A stretch of DNA of 64,000 nt from Oehlia diaphana (Eukaryota; Glomeromycota; Glomeromycetes; Glomerales; Glomeraceae), in the NCBI GenBank assembly GCA_003833135.1, contig QZLH01000171.1, positions 62,001 to 126,000 of the forward strand, given 5' to 3'. The notes beneath the pieces were generated by a model. That model saw only the letters and a list, made by a program, of their open reading frames with translations, did no database searches and was not told the origin of the DNA. This document shows, in pieces, positions 36,364-48,830 of the stretch. Both the position numbers and the translations under genes were made by a program. Within the stretch, counting starts at the first letter, position 1; each line of letters opens with the position of its first letter.

Positions 36364-39300
36364 TGCTATAGTGTTGTTCTATAATTTATCTGAAAATCTT
36401 CGCATGTTAGACTAATTTTAAATGCATATGTTCCAAAGAAGACTATTTCAAAAACAATTAGTAGAAAATAACAATAAAAAAGCAAATGTGATTTAGTAAA
36501 ACTATTTTAATTCGCGACATCTCGTGTAATCATTTCATTTATAATCTTATTCATATGATTAATAAACAATGTGATATCAATTAATACACGACATCAATCG
36601 CGTCGCGTCATTTATATCTTTTGCCCGTACATATTGTAAGTTTTTTTTTTACTTATTCAAATTTTAGATATGCTGCTTGATTCAAAAACTTTTGTGAGTA
36701 TTTTTATTTGTTTAAAAACCAAAAGTAAATAAATAACATGTACTTTTCTTATTACAAATAAAAAAAGAAAGGTTACTAAAACAAAATGTAAGATACGTAC
36801 AAGAAGTACTGTACACTACTGAGCAATAACCTACAATAAAATCCATCAAAAAACTTTGGAAACACAATTATGATGGAAAGCTCAACTTCACCAAACATTA
36901 AAGAATAAAAAGCCACAGCAAATTTTGTATAGTTTTACCAGAAAATGTTCCTAAAAAATTATTATTGGATGGGGGAGTAGCTATATCGGTCACAGGACCG
37001 AATGATTGGATAAAAATGGGCCACGTAGTGGCCATTTTCACCAATCAATTGTGACCGATATAGCCCCACATCCAATAAAAGTGTTATCGTTCTGACGTTT
37101 TTGATCATGCATTAATTAATAACATCATAAATAAGCTTTCTATAAATTTCATTTTTTAAGCTTTTCCTACAAAATATTCCATTTACGCCATTTTTTTTAC
37201 TCCACTTTATTATATCAATCATGTGTTATTGCTATGGCTAATAAAAATATCGGTCTATGAAAATCTGCATGATAACTAATAAGGATCTTCAGTCTCACAA
37301 ATACAATAATGATAAAAAGGACTCCTCCTTATACATTCAATAAAAACAAAACACAAATAATCCAAAATCTTTACACGTTCTTTTGCAAAGATCTATAATC
37401 CTACTTGGTTATAACTTAAAAAATGAGAGGTACATTTACAGTAATGTACAAAAACAATTTGGGAGTTGACTTTCACATTTATGGAAACTGTAATCCCAAA
37501 CCAAATGTTCAAAGATGAATCGGAAATTCTTAGCAAGCCATTAAAAGTCAGAAACACAATATCATCCAAATTTTGAAAGAGTCCCAATAGCTCATTTTGC
37601 GATCAAAAATTTCTTGAGTGTTTAAAAAAGATACTTTAAATAAATCAATAATAATAAAATACTTATAATACTCTTATAATCACGGTGAATTTTCTCCCTT
37701 GCTATATTTATCGTTAACCTTTTATGTACCACCTAAGTTCTGACTATCGGTACACGTATTTTTTTAGGCGCCGAGACAATATAGCACATAAGAGATATAA
37801 AAGAATCGGGTGATAAACGAGATTTCATTAAAAAGGAAATCAACAAAATGCAACTTGATTACCTCTCATCGACTATATAACTTCTTATGTGGTCCAAAAA
37901 AGGCAATTCATTACGCTGGTCAATACGTTCAATTCCGCGTTTTATTAGAACTTCTTAGTAATAATATATTTAACACAGGATCTTTCAAACATGCTTCACA
38001 TTCCATGATAATATTTGAAGCTTCCAGTAACATACTGTACAGTTTACTTTGCCATTGCCTGATTTTTATTCTTTTTATTAACCTGCTTTTTATAAAAAAA
38101 AATATTACTTTTGCGTCATAGTGACGCTAATCTAATTAGTCAAAATCGCAACTAAAATATGTATCCAAACAAAAAAATATCAAATATTATAAGTAAAGAA
38201 TTTCATATAATTCCGCAGTAAGTTCAATAATAAAATTTAAAAAGTTCACTTTTGCTTATAATTTAATTTCATTAAAACAGTTTTCAATAGAAAATTTATT
38301 CATAACGTTATATTTTATAATTATTTTTTGTTTCTTTTTCCTTTTAATTTCATTAAAAGAAAATTGTTTCACGTGATTAAAAATTTCCTGATATGGACAA
38401 TCCATCAAATTAAATACAAAAAAAGTATAATTTATTAATCAAATTATTTAAGTATACAAATTATTACTATATTACATATAAAATTTCCAAAGTTTGATGA
38501 TGTATAAGTACAGTACATTTATACATACTAAAATGAATAAATATTAGTTTATTTATTATTTGATGTAAATGCAATGTTACCAAATCAATATAAATAATTC
38601 ACTCATTATGCAAGTTGGAGTGTTAATTTATATTTATCATTCCATTTTGAGTTTATTAAAATTCTCTTTTAAATAGGATTGTAACCGGCACGGACTCAAG
38701 AATACAAGATGAATTTTGATGTTTAATGTTTAATCAAATATTTTTGAATAATTGATTTAAAATATTAAGTTCGCTATTAACAATTTCATAAATGCGTTAT
38801 TCGTAAAGCACATGACAATTATTGAATTGACAAATTTACAAGGATTTCATGATCTACTGCTCCTATGCAAAAAATTTAAGATTACTTATACATTTACAGT
38901 ACCTAAGGTATGATGTCATTAACGTTTATTTTAAAGAGAAAAGCTTCCAGTTATATATGTTACTGCAATCAGGAAACAATACATTTGGTTGCAAATTCGT
39001 AATCTATTATTTGAGTATAGCTCATACAATAATGTAGCGCAGCAAATTATCGAGAGGCAACAACAAAAAAAAAACTATCGCAGTTGTTATAAAAATATTT
39101 CTGATTTTTAAACCTGCCAATTAAATGCATATAATAAGAAAAAAATAATTTTTTATTTTCGAAGTTATGAAGAAATAGTCGAAAAAAATAAGAATTTGAA
39201 AATTCGATTTAATAATTTACGATTTCGTCGTCATTTTATTAAAAAAGTCGCCCTCGTCTTTTTTTTTTTTTTTTTAAAAAAAAAAAATCGTGTAATTTCC

Positions 39301-40280
39301 GTCGCGTAATTTTATTTATACTTTCGTCTCTTTTCGCTAGGTAGTGATGTCGTATTTTTCAATTCAAACGTATAAAATAATAATAATAAACTATACAAAA
39401 TGCCGAAGTAATTAAATATACAAAAATGATAGTAAGATTCTCGTATTTTGAAGGCGTTCATATGAGTCTTCAGGTCATGAAAGGATCTTTTGGGTCCAAA
39501 AAAATACGTCATAATCAGCTTTATACAATTCATCAAAGAACTAAAAGAGCTACGTAAAATAATAAATTTTCTTACCTCTTATACGAGAATATGACTACTA
39601 TCAGGTCAGCCTGAAGATTTTTACTTATGAAACGCACTAAAAGAAACAACAGGGGAGAGAATGTAAAAATCATTCAACTCCCCCTACTATAGGAAAATGA
39701 TTTTTTTTAGTACACCCTCAACTTTATTTTCTAGGTTGCTCAATAGCATTTTCTTCATATATAAATTTTGATCAACCAAAATGATGCGCTTAAAAATTTT
39801 CTATATTTGAAACATTTTAAACTTTGCACAAAAATTTCTCTCTTACTAAAAATATTAATTATATGATTTTTTTGACGAGGTCAAAATTCTCTCTTAATAA
39901 AATTCTGTGAATATTTTATTAATGATAAAATATTTATATTTAAATCTTTTTTATTTATAAAAAGAATTTTTTTAAGAAATCAAATTATTTAATATTTCTT
40001 TTTTATTGTATTATGATAAAGGCATCCTTGTTACATACAGTATATGAGTTACTATGAACCATAGTCACATATCGGAGTTTTTTTGGAATGAAAACTAGAA
40101 TGATCATTTATCAGAATTTTCCCCAGAAAATTTTGGTAATCTCTTTATAATAAAATTAAATGTTTTGTTGAAAATATGATAAAAGTGTGGGACATGAAAA
40201 AATTTACATTGGTTAAATTATAATTTTGCTAAAATTAAGTTTGTGCATCACTATAATTAAAAGAAGTGTAATATTTATAT
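36364..40280. other. Intergenic region with one foldback element
   Basis: About 3.9 kb without a supportable gene. Short frames at 37.4-38.1, 38.8-39.0 and 39.3-39.5 kb show no family resemblance and no neighbouring exons. The only clear structure is the inverted repeat at 36961-37080. Confidence 0.5.
36961..37080. mobile_element. Foldback MITE, about 120 bp
   Basis: Left ATTGGATGGGGGAGTAGC and GCTATATCGGTCACA are mirrored on the right by TGTGACCGATATAGCCCC and CACATCCAAT; the centre is a palindrome GGCCACGTAGTGGCC. Nearly the whole element folds on itself. Probable target duplication is only a few bases (TAA/TTA). Confidence 0.8.
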
Positions 40281-40973
40281 GGTTCATTTCACCGACAATC
40301 ATTTCACCGACATATGAGATATTTATTATAAAATTTTTTTTGGATATTTAGTTTAGAAAATTTACTAATAGACGATTGGGAGATCATAGAACTTTAAGAT
40401 CTTACAACATTCAACAAGGTGATAATGTACATATTTCACTTCGACTATTGGGAGGGAACTTTAACATGGATTCTAATAAGTATTGATACTAAATTCCATC
40501 TTAGACGGGTGATTAACATATAGCTATATCTATTATATTATTTTTATTTTTTTTTATGTTATTACAAGTTTCATTAAAATAATAAAAGAAATGCGCGTTA
40601 CTAACATATATAAATATATATATATAAACTTATTAGTTTTGATCATCCCAACAAAACATTAATACATTTATTAAAAAAAATATAAACTATTGTGAAAAGT
40701 ATGTGCTGTTCCCCTAAGGAAATCTATAGTAGTAGTTTTTTTGTATTTTATTAAATCTAACGAAGAAATACGTGTAACTAACAAAAAATTCCATATTTCA
40801 TATATTAAAAGATGTATGTAAAAATATTTATAAAATTTTTTATATTTAATTTTATGTGTTGGTGATTGTCGGTGAAATAACCCTGTCGATGAAACGTTTG
40901 TCGGTGAAACGTTTGTCGGTGAAACGTTTGTCGGTGAAATGATTGTCGGTGAAGTAATTTGTCAGTGCGACCC
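40281..40973 (+). mobile_element. About 690-bp DNA element with TTTCACCGAC arrays
   Basis: The left end has two TTTCACCGAC units (from about 40286), the right end five inverted units (GTCGGTGAAA) before GTCAGTGCGACCC. About 26 bases of the two ends are inverted repeats. The left end seems one unit shorter than the right, so no target duplication could be fixed. Its architecture mirrors the TTTCGCCGAA elements at 32.9 and 35.5 kb. It contains the ubiquitin-like exon at 40352-40486. Confidence 0.75.
40352..40486 (+). pseudogene. Ubiquitin-like C-terminal fragment inside a transposon
   Basis: After a TTTAG acceptor at 40347-40351 the frame reads FRKFTNRRLGDHRTLRSYNI then QQGDNVHISLRLLGG and eight to nine more residues to a TGA (44 residues). 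This aligns with the second half of ubiquitin (F-x-K-x-L-x-D-x-R-T-L-x-x-Y-N-I-Q ... H-L-x-L-R-L-x-GG). The di-glycine is followed by NFNMDSNKY, as in a precursor. No upstream exon for the first half was found within the element. It may be a remnant of a Ubl domain once encoded by the autonomous transposon or a captured host exon. Confidence 0.6.
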
Positions 40974-41768
40974 GTAATATTCATTATTTATGTTCGTTTA
41001 ATTTTTGTGAAAAAGTTTAAAAAGATTTTCATCTCAAAAAACCATAAATTTAAAATTCTACTCTAACTAGTATTTTCTCATTATATTTTTTTGATAGAAA
41101 AGAATGATATGATCATTGTTTTATTTTCATTTGAATATAATTTTGTCTGTACAAAAATTTCTCTTTATTTATAATTAGTTAATTCTGCTGCCAGTGCTGT
41201 GCTGTTAAGTTTTAAATTACATTTCTCAATTTTAACTTTCATTCATTCAACTTTTTTCAAAGTCGAAAATCAATATTTCTTTCATGATATAAATCATGAA
41301 TTCATGATTGAATTTTATAGAAAATTCTTTAAATATAAACACTTTAAATAATGATACACATATTTAAAAATTTGTTAACAAATACGATTCAAAATTTTTA
41401 TTATTAAATTAACATAGAGACAATGACAAATCTGAGAGCTGAGCCCCTACAAAAGAAACTACTACATACCAGTATAAACCCATCCCTTGAGAGGATCGAA
41501 AAATGCTAGATATGACCAGCATTGTCAGAAAAAGAAAACGAAAAGAAACCAAATTTAAAGAAACAGAAAAAAAAGAAAAGAAATCTATAAATTGTCTATT
41601 GTCATTAAAATAATCTAAATAAGAAGTATAATGTAAAAACCAAACCACCCGAGTGCAAATAATTCGATGTGATAAGGACCATCCATAACGGTATCGGCGC
41701 TTGATCCCGGGTAAGCGGAGTAATGCTAAATAGGAGCGCGTGATCAGGAGCCGTATGGAGAACCACCC
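40974..41768. other. Intergenic; GC-richer patch at about 41640-41768
   Basis: The left part is AT-rich without genes. The last 130 bases are close to half G+C (for example CGGTATCGGCGCTTGATCCC), unlike the surroundings, and abut the MITE at 41771. A minus-strand open frame covers it but shows no family resemblance. Confidence 0.5.
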
Positions 41769-41770
41769 TA

Positions 41771-42065
41771 GCGTCGCCTCCAAAAAATGGTAGCCGGATC
41801 TAATTTGCCGAGTTACAATATTATTGAGAGGTGATAAATAATACGTGACATTTAGTACTTTACGTATAAAAAATTTTCTCTGTCCTCAGAATAATTATAA
41901 AATTAAAGAAACGTTAGGGTGTGACATTATGTGGCGAATTCCTAACCCCAATCCCCTTACCCTAATCCTAATCCTAATCCCCTTACCCTAATCCCAACCC
42001 TAATCCTATCTCTAACACTAAAGAACCGGCAAAATAATCCGGCTACCATTTTTTGGAGGCGACGC
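41771..42065. mobile_element. 295-bp MITE with 29-bp perfect inverted ends and TA duplication
   Basis: The left end GCGTCGCCTCCAAAAAATGG continues TAGCCGGAT; the right end is its exact inverse, after which similarity continues through TTTGCCG. TA flanks both ends (41769-41770 and 42066-42067). No coding content; the core includes a telomere-like tract. Confidence 0.88.
41941..42018 (-). repeat. Interstitial telomere-like tract inside the MITE
   Basis: Variants of CCCTAA (CCTAACCCC, CCCTAATCCTAATCCTAATC, CCCTAATCCCAACCCTAATC) fill about 78 bases. TTAGGG is the usual fungal telomere repeat; this is a degenerate internal version. A lone TTAGGG also occurs at about 41914. Confidence 0.75.
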
Positions 42066-42067
42066 TA

Positions 42068-43256
42068 TGGTCGTCCCGTATGGAGCGAGTTAGGACATGT
42101 GACTAAAGCATTGGTAGATTGTTTGTGTATTTGTTGATCACGTTGATTTCGTTTACGTCGTTCGTAATTGGAGTTTTTTACGGTTAGTGATATTGATGGA
42201 ACGCTCCCAATCATATAGGGCTTGATTGTGTCGAGTCCAAATTTCTTGGTAAAGTTGTTGTTAGAGAGATATGATGAAATCAAACATCACCTGTCACATC
42301 TGCGAGTATTTGTTCGTGTAGGAATGTATTAAATCCACAAGATTTTGGGGAAGAATCAAATATAGATCGTGGGTCTGATCTCTAACTTCTGTAAAAAGGT
42401 CAACTAGGTCAGTTATTATAAATCACGTGTTATAAAGTTACGAATAAACTAGCCAGTAATTTTTTTTGTTCCAGTACCCACCATAGAATACGGGACTGAA
42501 GGGAACAAATTTGAGCGTATTAATTCATAGCATCACGGGATCAACGATTGGGGATCGGAGCATATTTAAATAAATTTTTTTAGAAATCTCAAGGATGATT
42601 TTTTTTTTACATGAGATTTTTGTATCATCGTTAGAATAATGAATGAAAAAAAAATTGTTTCACTTGATGTATAGTTTTAAAAATTTATTTATTATTTTTT
42701 TAAAAAAAACACAATAAACTAAAAAAATCAATGCAACACTCGCATTATTTTAGGTGACTAAACATGATTTCACATTTTTAATTTATTTAATAATCAAGTA
42801 AAAAATAAGAATAAAATTCCTTCAGGTTACACAATCAATTTAAGAGTATTTTTATAAAAGTTTAAATAAACTTACTTTCTATATAAAAATTTATAATATA
42901 TATGTTTCGATTTTTTTGACTTTAGTTATATTTAGCTTTATTCCAATCATAAATATAACTATTTTGCCATATAACAGTCGAAGATTTTTTATTGGCAATA
43001 ATGTTTTAAATTTGTTATAAGGTATCTATTTATATCATATTTTATGAATCAAATATCCAAATCAATAATATAAAATACACTGCTTGGAAAGTCATTTTTT
43101 GATGCTTTTAAAGCATCATATTTAAGAATTTAAAAAAAGTAAGATATTTTCTAGAGAAAGTTCAAAATTTTAAACATAACTGGTTTAAAGACTTGAAGGT
43201 TGGCGTGCATTCCGTGCAATCATTTTAATATCTTTTTTTCTTTAAGTAATATTAAA
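42068..43256. other. Intergenic
   Basis: The first 250 bases are somewhat GC-richer, with a minus-strand frame (42065-42283) rich in Asn/Arg and without family resemblance. The rest is AT-rich with no gene. Confidence 0.45.
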
Positions 43257-43824
43257 ATTTTGTATAGAGTATTGGAGTCCTTTATGTGGCAAATTTTTTA
43301 TGGATATCAACTGCTGAACGTACAAATTATTATAAGTTTAACTTTAGATATATTAAACGGAGAGAGAGAACAAGTTACTTATGGATCTATTGAGTATTAT
43401 AATTTACAAGGTAATTAACGAGATTAAATTTTTATATTAATAATCTTTATTTTTTTTTAAAAAAAAAATTAATATTATTCATCATTTATGTTAATAGAAT
43501 GATGTTGGAAATCTGAACCAAGTGAACGTCCAAATATTAAAGATGTTGTTTCTATTTTAAAGAGGATAAGTTTTTTAAAACATCATCAAATGAGAAAATA
43601 TTAAATAAAACATCATGAATAATGACGATTTAATTATAAGGAATATTACATCAAACCCTAATTTACTCAATTTAATAATTATTAATGAATCCGAAAGTGA
43701 TACTGAAAATAATTTATCAGATACATTAATTCAATTTAACAGAAATATCAACAGATATATTGATTTAGTATCTAATAAAATTAATAATACAATTATCGAT
43801 GAGTTCCTAATCTCATGCATATGA
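43257..43824 (+). pseudogene. C-terminal remnant of a tyrosine-kinase-like protein kinase
   Basis: Only the end of the kinase domain remains: SFMWQIFYGYQ (subdomain IX, usually SFGVLMWE), then SLTLDILNGERE, then, after a probable intron (43411-43497), CWKSEPSERPNIKDVVSILK (subdomain XI, with the conserved CW and RP). The catalytic loop and DFG are absent. A TGA stands just before the CW in the spliced frame, and the start of the fragment has lost residues, so it is dead. The 69-codon frame at 43615-43824 probably derives from the C-terminal tail. Such kinases form very large families in Glomeromycotina. Confidence 0.7.
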
Positions 43825-44464
43825 GATATTTCATTTAGACTAAGATGATGTGACATAAAAAAAAAAGATGAAAAATTTCGTAATGGTAAAATAATGACTA
43901 TCAAATATATTTCTTGAAATCACTTACCTCCAAATTAAACATTTTTTGGAAATTTATATGATGGCCACACAAAATTTATCGTTGGTTTTCAAGTAATCAT
44001 TAATTTACGAATGCTATCTTTACGTCACCCATTGAAGCTGATCTAGAAAAGTTTGAAGAAGTACGACCCTAATTGTATGTAGATGTTAAATAGTGGTCGC
44101 AAAGTGAAGGGATCGTTTATATAAATTTACGAGAAATTTGTATATAGAATGACGCCTGCATTTACCTATAATAAATGATGCTAACTTAAAACGTTAAATC
44201 ATAACAAATGGACGAATTCTAGAGTCATTTTTGGATCTAGATTTTCAATTTTCTTTTGCATTTATCAGCAAGTTTCTATTACGATCATTCGAAGCTTGAA
44301 TTAACATTGAATTTATTGAATTGAATGAAAAATTTATTATTTACTAATTGAATGCTCTATTACAAATATAATTTACACTATTTGATAACACAATAACTAA
44401 AATATCTAAAATGAATGAAATGAATGATGGAATGTTCCTCATATCCTTGTGATTATTTTATATA

Positions 44465-45648
44465 TTATAAATGAGCACTCACAAGTTCTCTTTCGTTTCT
44501 ACCCTTATCGTATCTTATATTGCTATATAATTTAATTCCCCTCGTTTCCATATCTTTACGTAATTTTTCATATGTATCCGAAGCGTATTGAATACTTAGA
44601 TGAGATCTAGTACCAAATGGGAGTAACCAATCACCATCTCTATAAAGTAGATCTTTTCTTAAAAATTTTTGATCAGGATCTGTTTCTAATGATATAACTC
44701 TATCTCTAAGCATGAGAGTTGGGAGAAGGGTATTGCTCCGATCAAACATTAGATTTTTAAGGTGCCAAGAAGGCCCAAAATCTGGAGAGAAGCGAGTACG
44801 ATAAGTCTCAATATCATCACGCATTAATAAACCTCCAACTTGTACGATATTTTCTATCATCCACAAAGTGGTAGCTTTAGATATTCTTTCATTCCCTTTA
44901 AAAGTTAAAAATGTCCCTCCCCTATTTCATTATGTACACCAGGAAACCAAGTCTCTTTGACGGTGACCGTACCAGAACTATTTGGAAGTATACGACAAGG
45001 TTCAAAGAAAGAGGTTCTTTCATGGATGGCTAAAGCTTGACATGCTACATCAACTATACTAGGTACAACTTGATCATAAAATTCCAAATATTTAAAACCT
45101 TCTCCAATTACATAAGCAGGTATACCGTGAGCACCAACAGTATCCCAAAGTCCGAGAAATTTTATAATTGGCTTTTCAGAATCGGGATAACTGAATGACT
45201 TTTTAAAATCATCTGATCCATTTCCTTCCGGATGATAAATCATATCTCTATTACGATAAATCTCATAAGCAAGATCAATACGTTTGTCAATTTGATCAGA
45301 TGTCATATTTCGATCAAGTTCCAATATTCCACAATTTCGTATCATTCCGACAATACATCTTGCAGTGTAAGCGCCACGACTAAAGCCGAAAAGCCATATA
45401 TCATCACCAGGTTTATAATGATTAACTATATACTTGTAACCTTCTTTGATTTTAGTATCAAGATTTCGAGCTATAGCTCCATCTATAATAAAATTCAAGG
45501 GAGATTCTCCAATTCCGATGCCGTCAATATATACAACGTGTTGTTGGTAATCTCTTTCAAGTAATTCTTTATATAATACAAAAATGTTAGTTCTGGATTT
45601 TGGATTATTCCAAGTACCATCACACAATACGACGATGTTTTTATTCAT
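44465..45648 (-). pseudogene. DUF2235 alpha/beta hydrolase copy, frameshifted
   Basis: The N-terminal frame (45648-44905, 247 codons, MNKNIVVLCDGTWNN) keeps the nucleophile elbow GFSRG and FLGLWDTVGAHG, and ends just after the histidine motif WFPGVHNEIGEG at a TAA. The C-terminal frame (44866-44465) continues the family sequence (WMIENIVQVGGLLMRDDIET to the end). Compared with the intact copy at 29476-30648 there is a net gain of 11 bases around 44895-44915, with no GT-AG intron to explain it. The two copies are otherwise alike throughout, including flanks, so this looks like recent inactivation. A truncated product with the triad but without its last third is conceivable. Confidence 0.85.
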
Positions 45649-48469
45649 TTTTTTTGTTTTCTTGAGAATTCGTTTTGAAGAGTTTAATAAAGATGAAAAG
45701 ATATATGAATTTTTTAAATAAAAATGAAATTGTAAATTCGCTGGATTAATTCAGATCATATTTATAATTTTTTTGAATCGATTGAGATTCACATATGGAT
45801 TTCTATTCAACAAAAAAAGAGGCTTCATTTTGTTTATTTCGTTTTGGAAATTATCCTCAAAATTGAATTAAATGAGTGGATAAAAATAATTTATGAGAAA
45901 TGGTATTGTGCGACTGAGATACATTTTTAAAATTAGAAAACGACAATTTATCCTGTATTTTTCGATCTAATAACTTAAATTTCCCATCTAACCAAGATTA
46001 GAATACAATTATTGAAAATGGTAATATGTTTATCAATTATAAACAGTTACTATAAAAAAAATATCTTTTCTGATTGGTGAATTAATTAGAGGCTTTGAAA
46101 AAAAGAAAAAACTTTATTTTGCACGGTTGATTCTAGAAATCTTTTCTTTAATCCGGTTTTAATATAAAAAAAAAAGTATCTCAGGATAGTCATAGAATTC
46201 GTGCGACGTAAACAAATAACAAATTGTCATTGATAATCATATGTCAACGTATATTCTAGATATAATTTTTTTTGCGCAGGACGCTACATGAAAAATGCCT
46301 AAAGGCGTATATGTGTTGTAATTGTTATAATTAATTCTTTCATATGCTTTATTCAAAATGAATGTTGAAAAATGGTAACATGGCACGTGGCGTGTCAAAT
46401 GGACTTTCGGTATCATAATACTTATAACTACAAAAATCAAAAATCATTAAAAACGTGAAACATTTAATCATAGTTCACCTAATCAGCGGTAAAGAATTTG
46501 GCAAAAACTTTCCTGTTGTAAATCTTTGTTACAATAATAGAATATTAGGTAACATAAACTTGGAATTTTAAGATGTAAGAGAAAGTGAATGAAATTAGGT
46601 AATACACAGACGACATTTTGTGCAACGTATAAGAAATATTGTTGCGTCATATCCGATCATTTTTTTGTAAACGAAAAAAGTTCATCGATTATTTTATATA
46701 ATGACAACATTAACGAAGGAAGGCTTTTTAACTGGAATTTACGTATGTAGAACCTTTTTTTTTTATCGGTATAGAGGTATTAAATTATACATTAATATAA
46801 TCACTTATACCTCGAATTATACTGAATAATTTGAATAATTTGATTGGTAGGATTGGGGCATTATATGTTCACATGATCGCTAAAAGAAATTAGTAGGAGT
46901 TTTTAGAATTTTTTTTCCAAAATAGAAATTAACATGTTAAAAAAAATGAAATGATAGCAGCAATTTATAAAACCACGCATACTTTATTATATTTAACACT
47001 ATGAAAATTTATAGATAAATTTATACTCCGGTAGGTAGCAAGTTCGCAACGCAGATTGTCTGGGTGCGTAAGGTAGTGAAAATTTCGCACAATTACATTA
47101 TTCCCCTTAATAAGGCACGGAAAATAAGATGAAATTTTTTTTTTAAAAAAAATCTATAGGGTCTGCGCATAAAATATGCAACTTCGAGCTTAAAAATTAT
47201 TATATAAATACAGTAAATTATTTATTACTTTTATAGCAGCAAATTTAAAAATTAGTGCTTTTACTCTTTATTACAATAAAATGAAATAGGCTCAAATATT
47301 GTTATGAATATTAAAGTGGTTTAATAATATTTGAGCGGTTTCATACCTGCTGAGCAACTTTACTTAAATCGAAGTTGGCTATATACTACAAATTTCTAGT
47401 TGTAAAACTTCGTTCACATGGCCAATTTCCAGAATTCCAGTAGATTTATCACAAATTTCAAATAAATGTAAATTTTGGATATTCTTGGAAACTTGTCCCG
47501 TTTCCACCTCATTTTTGATAATAGAACTTCATTTATATGTTGTTTACATTTGTATCACACAAAAGATAAAATAAAATGAAATCCTATTTATTGACTATTG
47601 TAAGTGTATTTCTTTTGCATAAATTACAATGAATTCTTTAAATACAATCTTACTTCTACTTAATGTTAAAGCGACAATAAAAGTCTATAATCATATAAAA
47701 TTTTTAAATTCAAGTGCTTTCCTTTCATTTTTGCAAATTCCTTTTACATAATTCGTAAAATTTACCTAATTTATATAGCGCAAATTTATTGTCATCTTTA
47801 TAATAATTTTATTTAAGTTATTTACTATTAATACTTAATTACTTTTTATTAGCTTCCTCATGCATTATACAATATTATACAATTCAAATTCCCTTTTTTT
47901 ATTATTTTTCAGTTGCCACTTATATAGTAATGTCCGATATAAATTTTGAGCAAATTAAGAGGTCACATAAAATAATTTATGTATTGGAAATTATATAAAT
48001 AGAGATCATTCTGGAAACGGTTCACAAAAAATTTAAAACGTTAACAAATTAAATTATTATAAAACGCAAGTTTTTTTCAAAACCTTTAAATTATATTTTA
48101 TTTCATCACATGACCAATTTATTCTACCACCTTATTAATAGTTATCATCCGCGATCAAAAAACTAAAAAAGTTATTTCTGTGATGAAATTAATATAATAA
48201 TTAAAACTAGAATGTGATCACGTGTAAATATTAAAAAATTTCTCTCGCAAAAAATTAAAAAATTAACTGTAGCACAAAAAATTAAGTAAATCATTATAGT
48301 CCGAAGTGTACGAAGGACTATGTACTTCTACGTACAAGACCTTTTAAAAACAGCTAAAACAGCAATAATGATTTCCATTTCCTAGTAATATATATGAAAC
48401 ACTTTTCAATTAATATATATTTAGCCATATTAACATCATATTTGAAAAATTATTGTCCCTAAATCGATT
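45649..48469. other. Intergenic region
   Basis: The right-hand upstream flank of the broken DUF2235 copy occupies the first 600 bases and shows scattered similarity to 30649-31250. The remaining 2.2 kb is AT-rich with no gene, element end or RNA gene recognised. Confidence 0.5.
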
Positions 48470-48830
48470 TAATGTAATAATAATAAAATTAATTAAGGTC
48501 ATTATAATAAACGTGCTTAAAGTAGATGTTTTTGAAGGTGAAACAGAATCTTAAATTGATTTATACCATACTCTGAAAATTTTTCACAATTAAATTAAGA
48601 TACAAGAATAGAAATTTTAAGAATTTATAAGTGGCAAAATTAAATATTTTATTACATAAAAGTACAAAAATCGGAAACTGAGATATTCTCAATTACAAAT
48701 GAAAATCTTTATTAATCCGCTCTCATAAATAATAATAAAATCATATAAATATAATTAATGTTTCTAAATTCCATACCACGGTTAATTAACAGTGGTCCTT
48801 ATAAACGAATAATAAATACAATTGAATTGT

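Noticed and set aside
35468..36384. Arg/Lys/Phe-rich frames over the 860-bp element
   Set aside because: They translate the TTTCGCCGAA arrays and differ by frame without any conserved protein.
37393..39536. Several frames of 60-100 codons
   Set aside because: No conserved motifs, no splice-linked neighbours, compositions like AT-rich noncoding DNA.
41409..41783. 124-codon minus-strand frame next to the MITE
   Set aside because: It begins inside the MITE end and has no recognisable family; its length is explained by the GC-richer patch.
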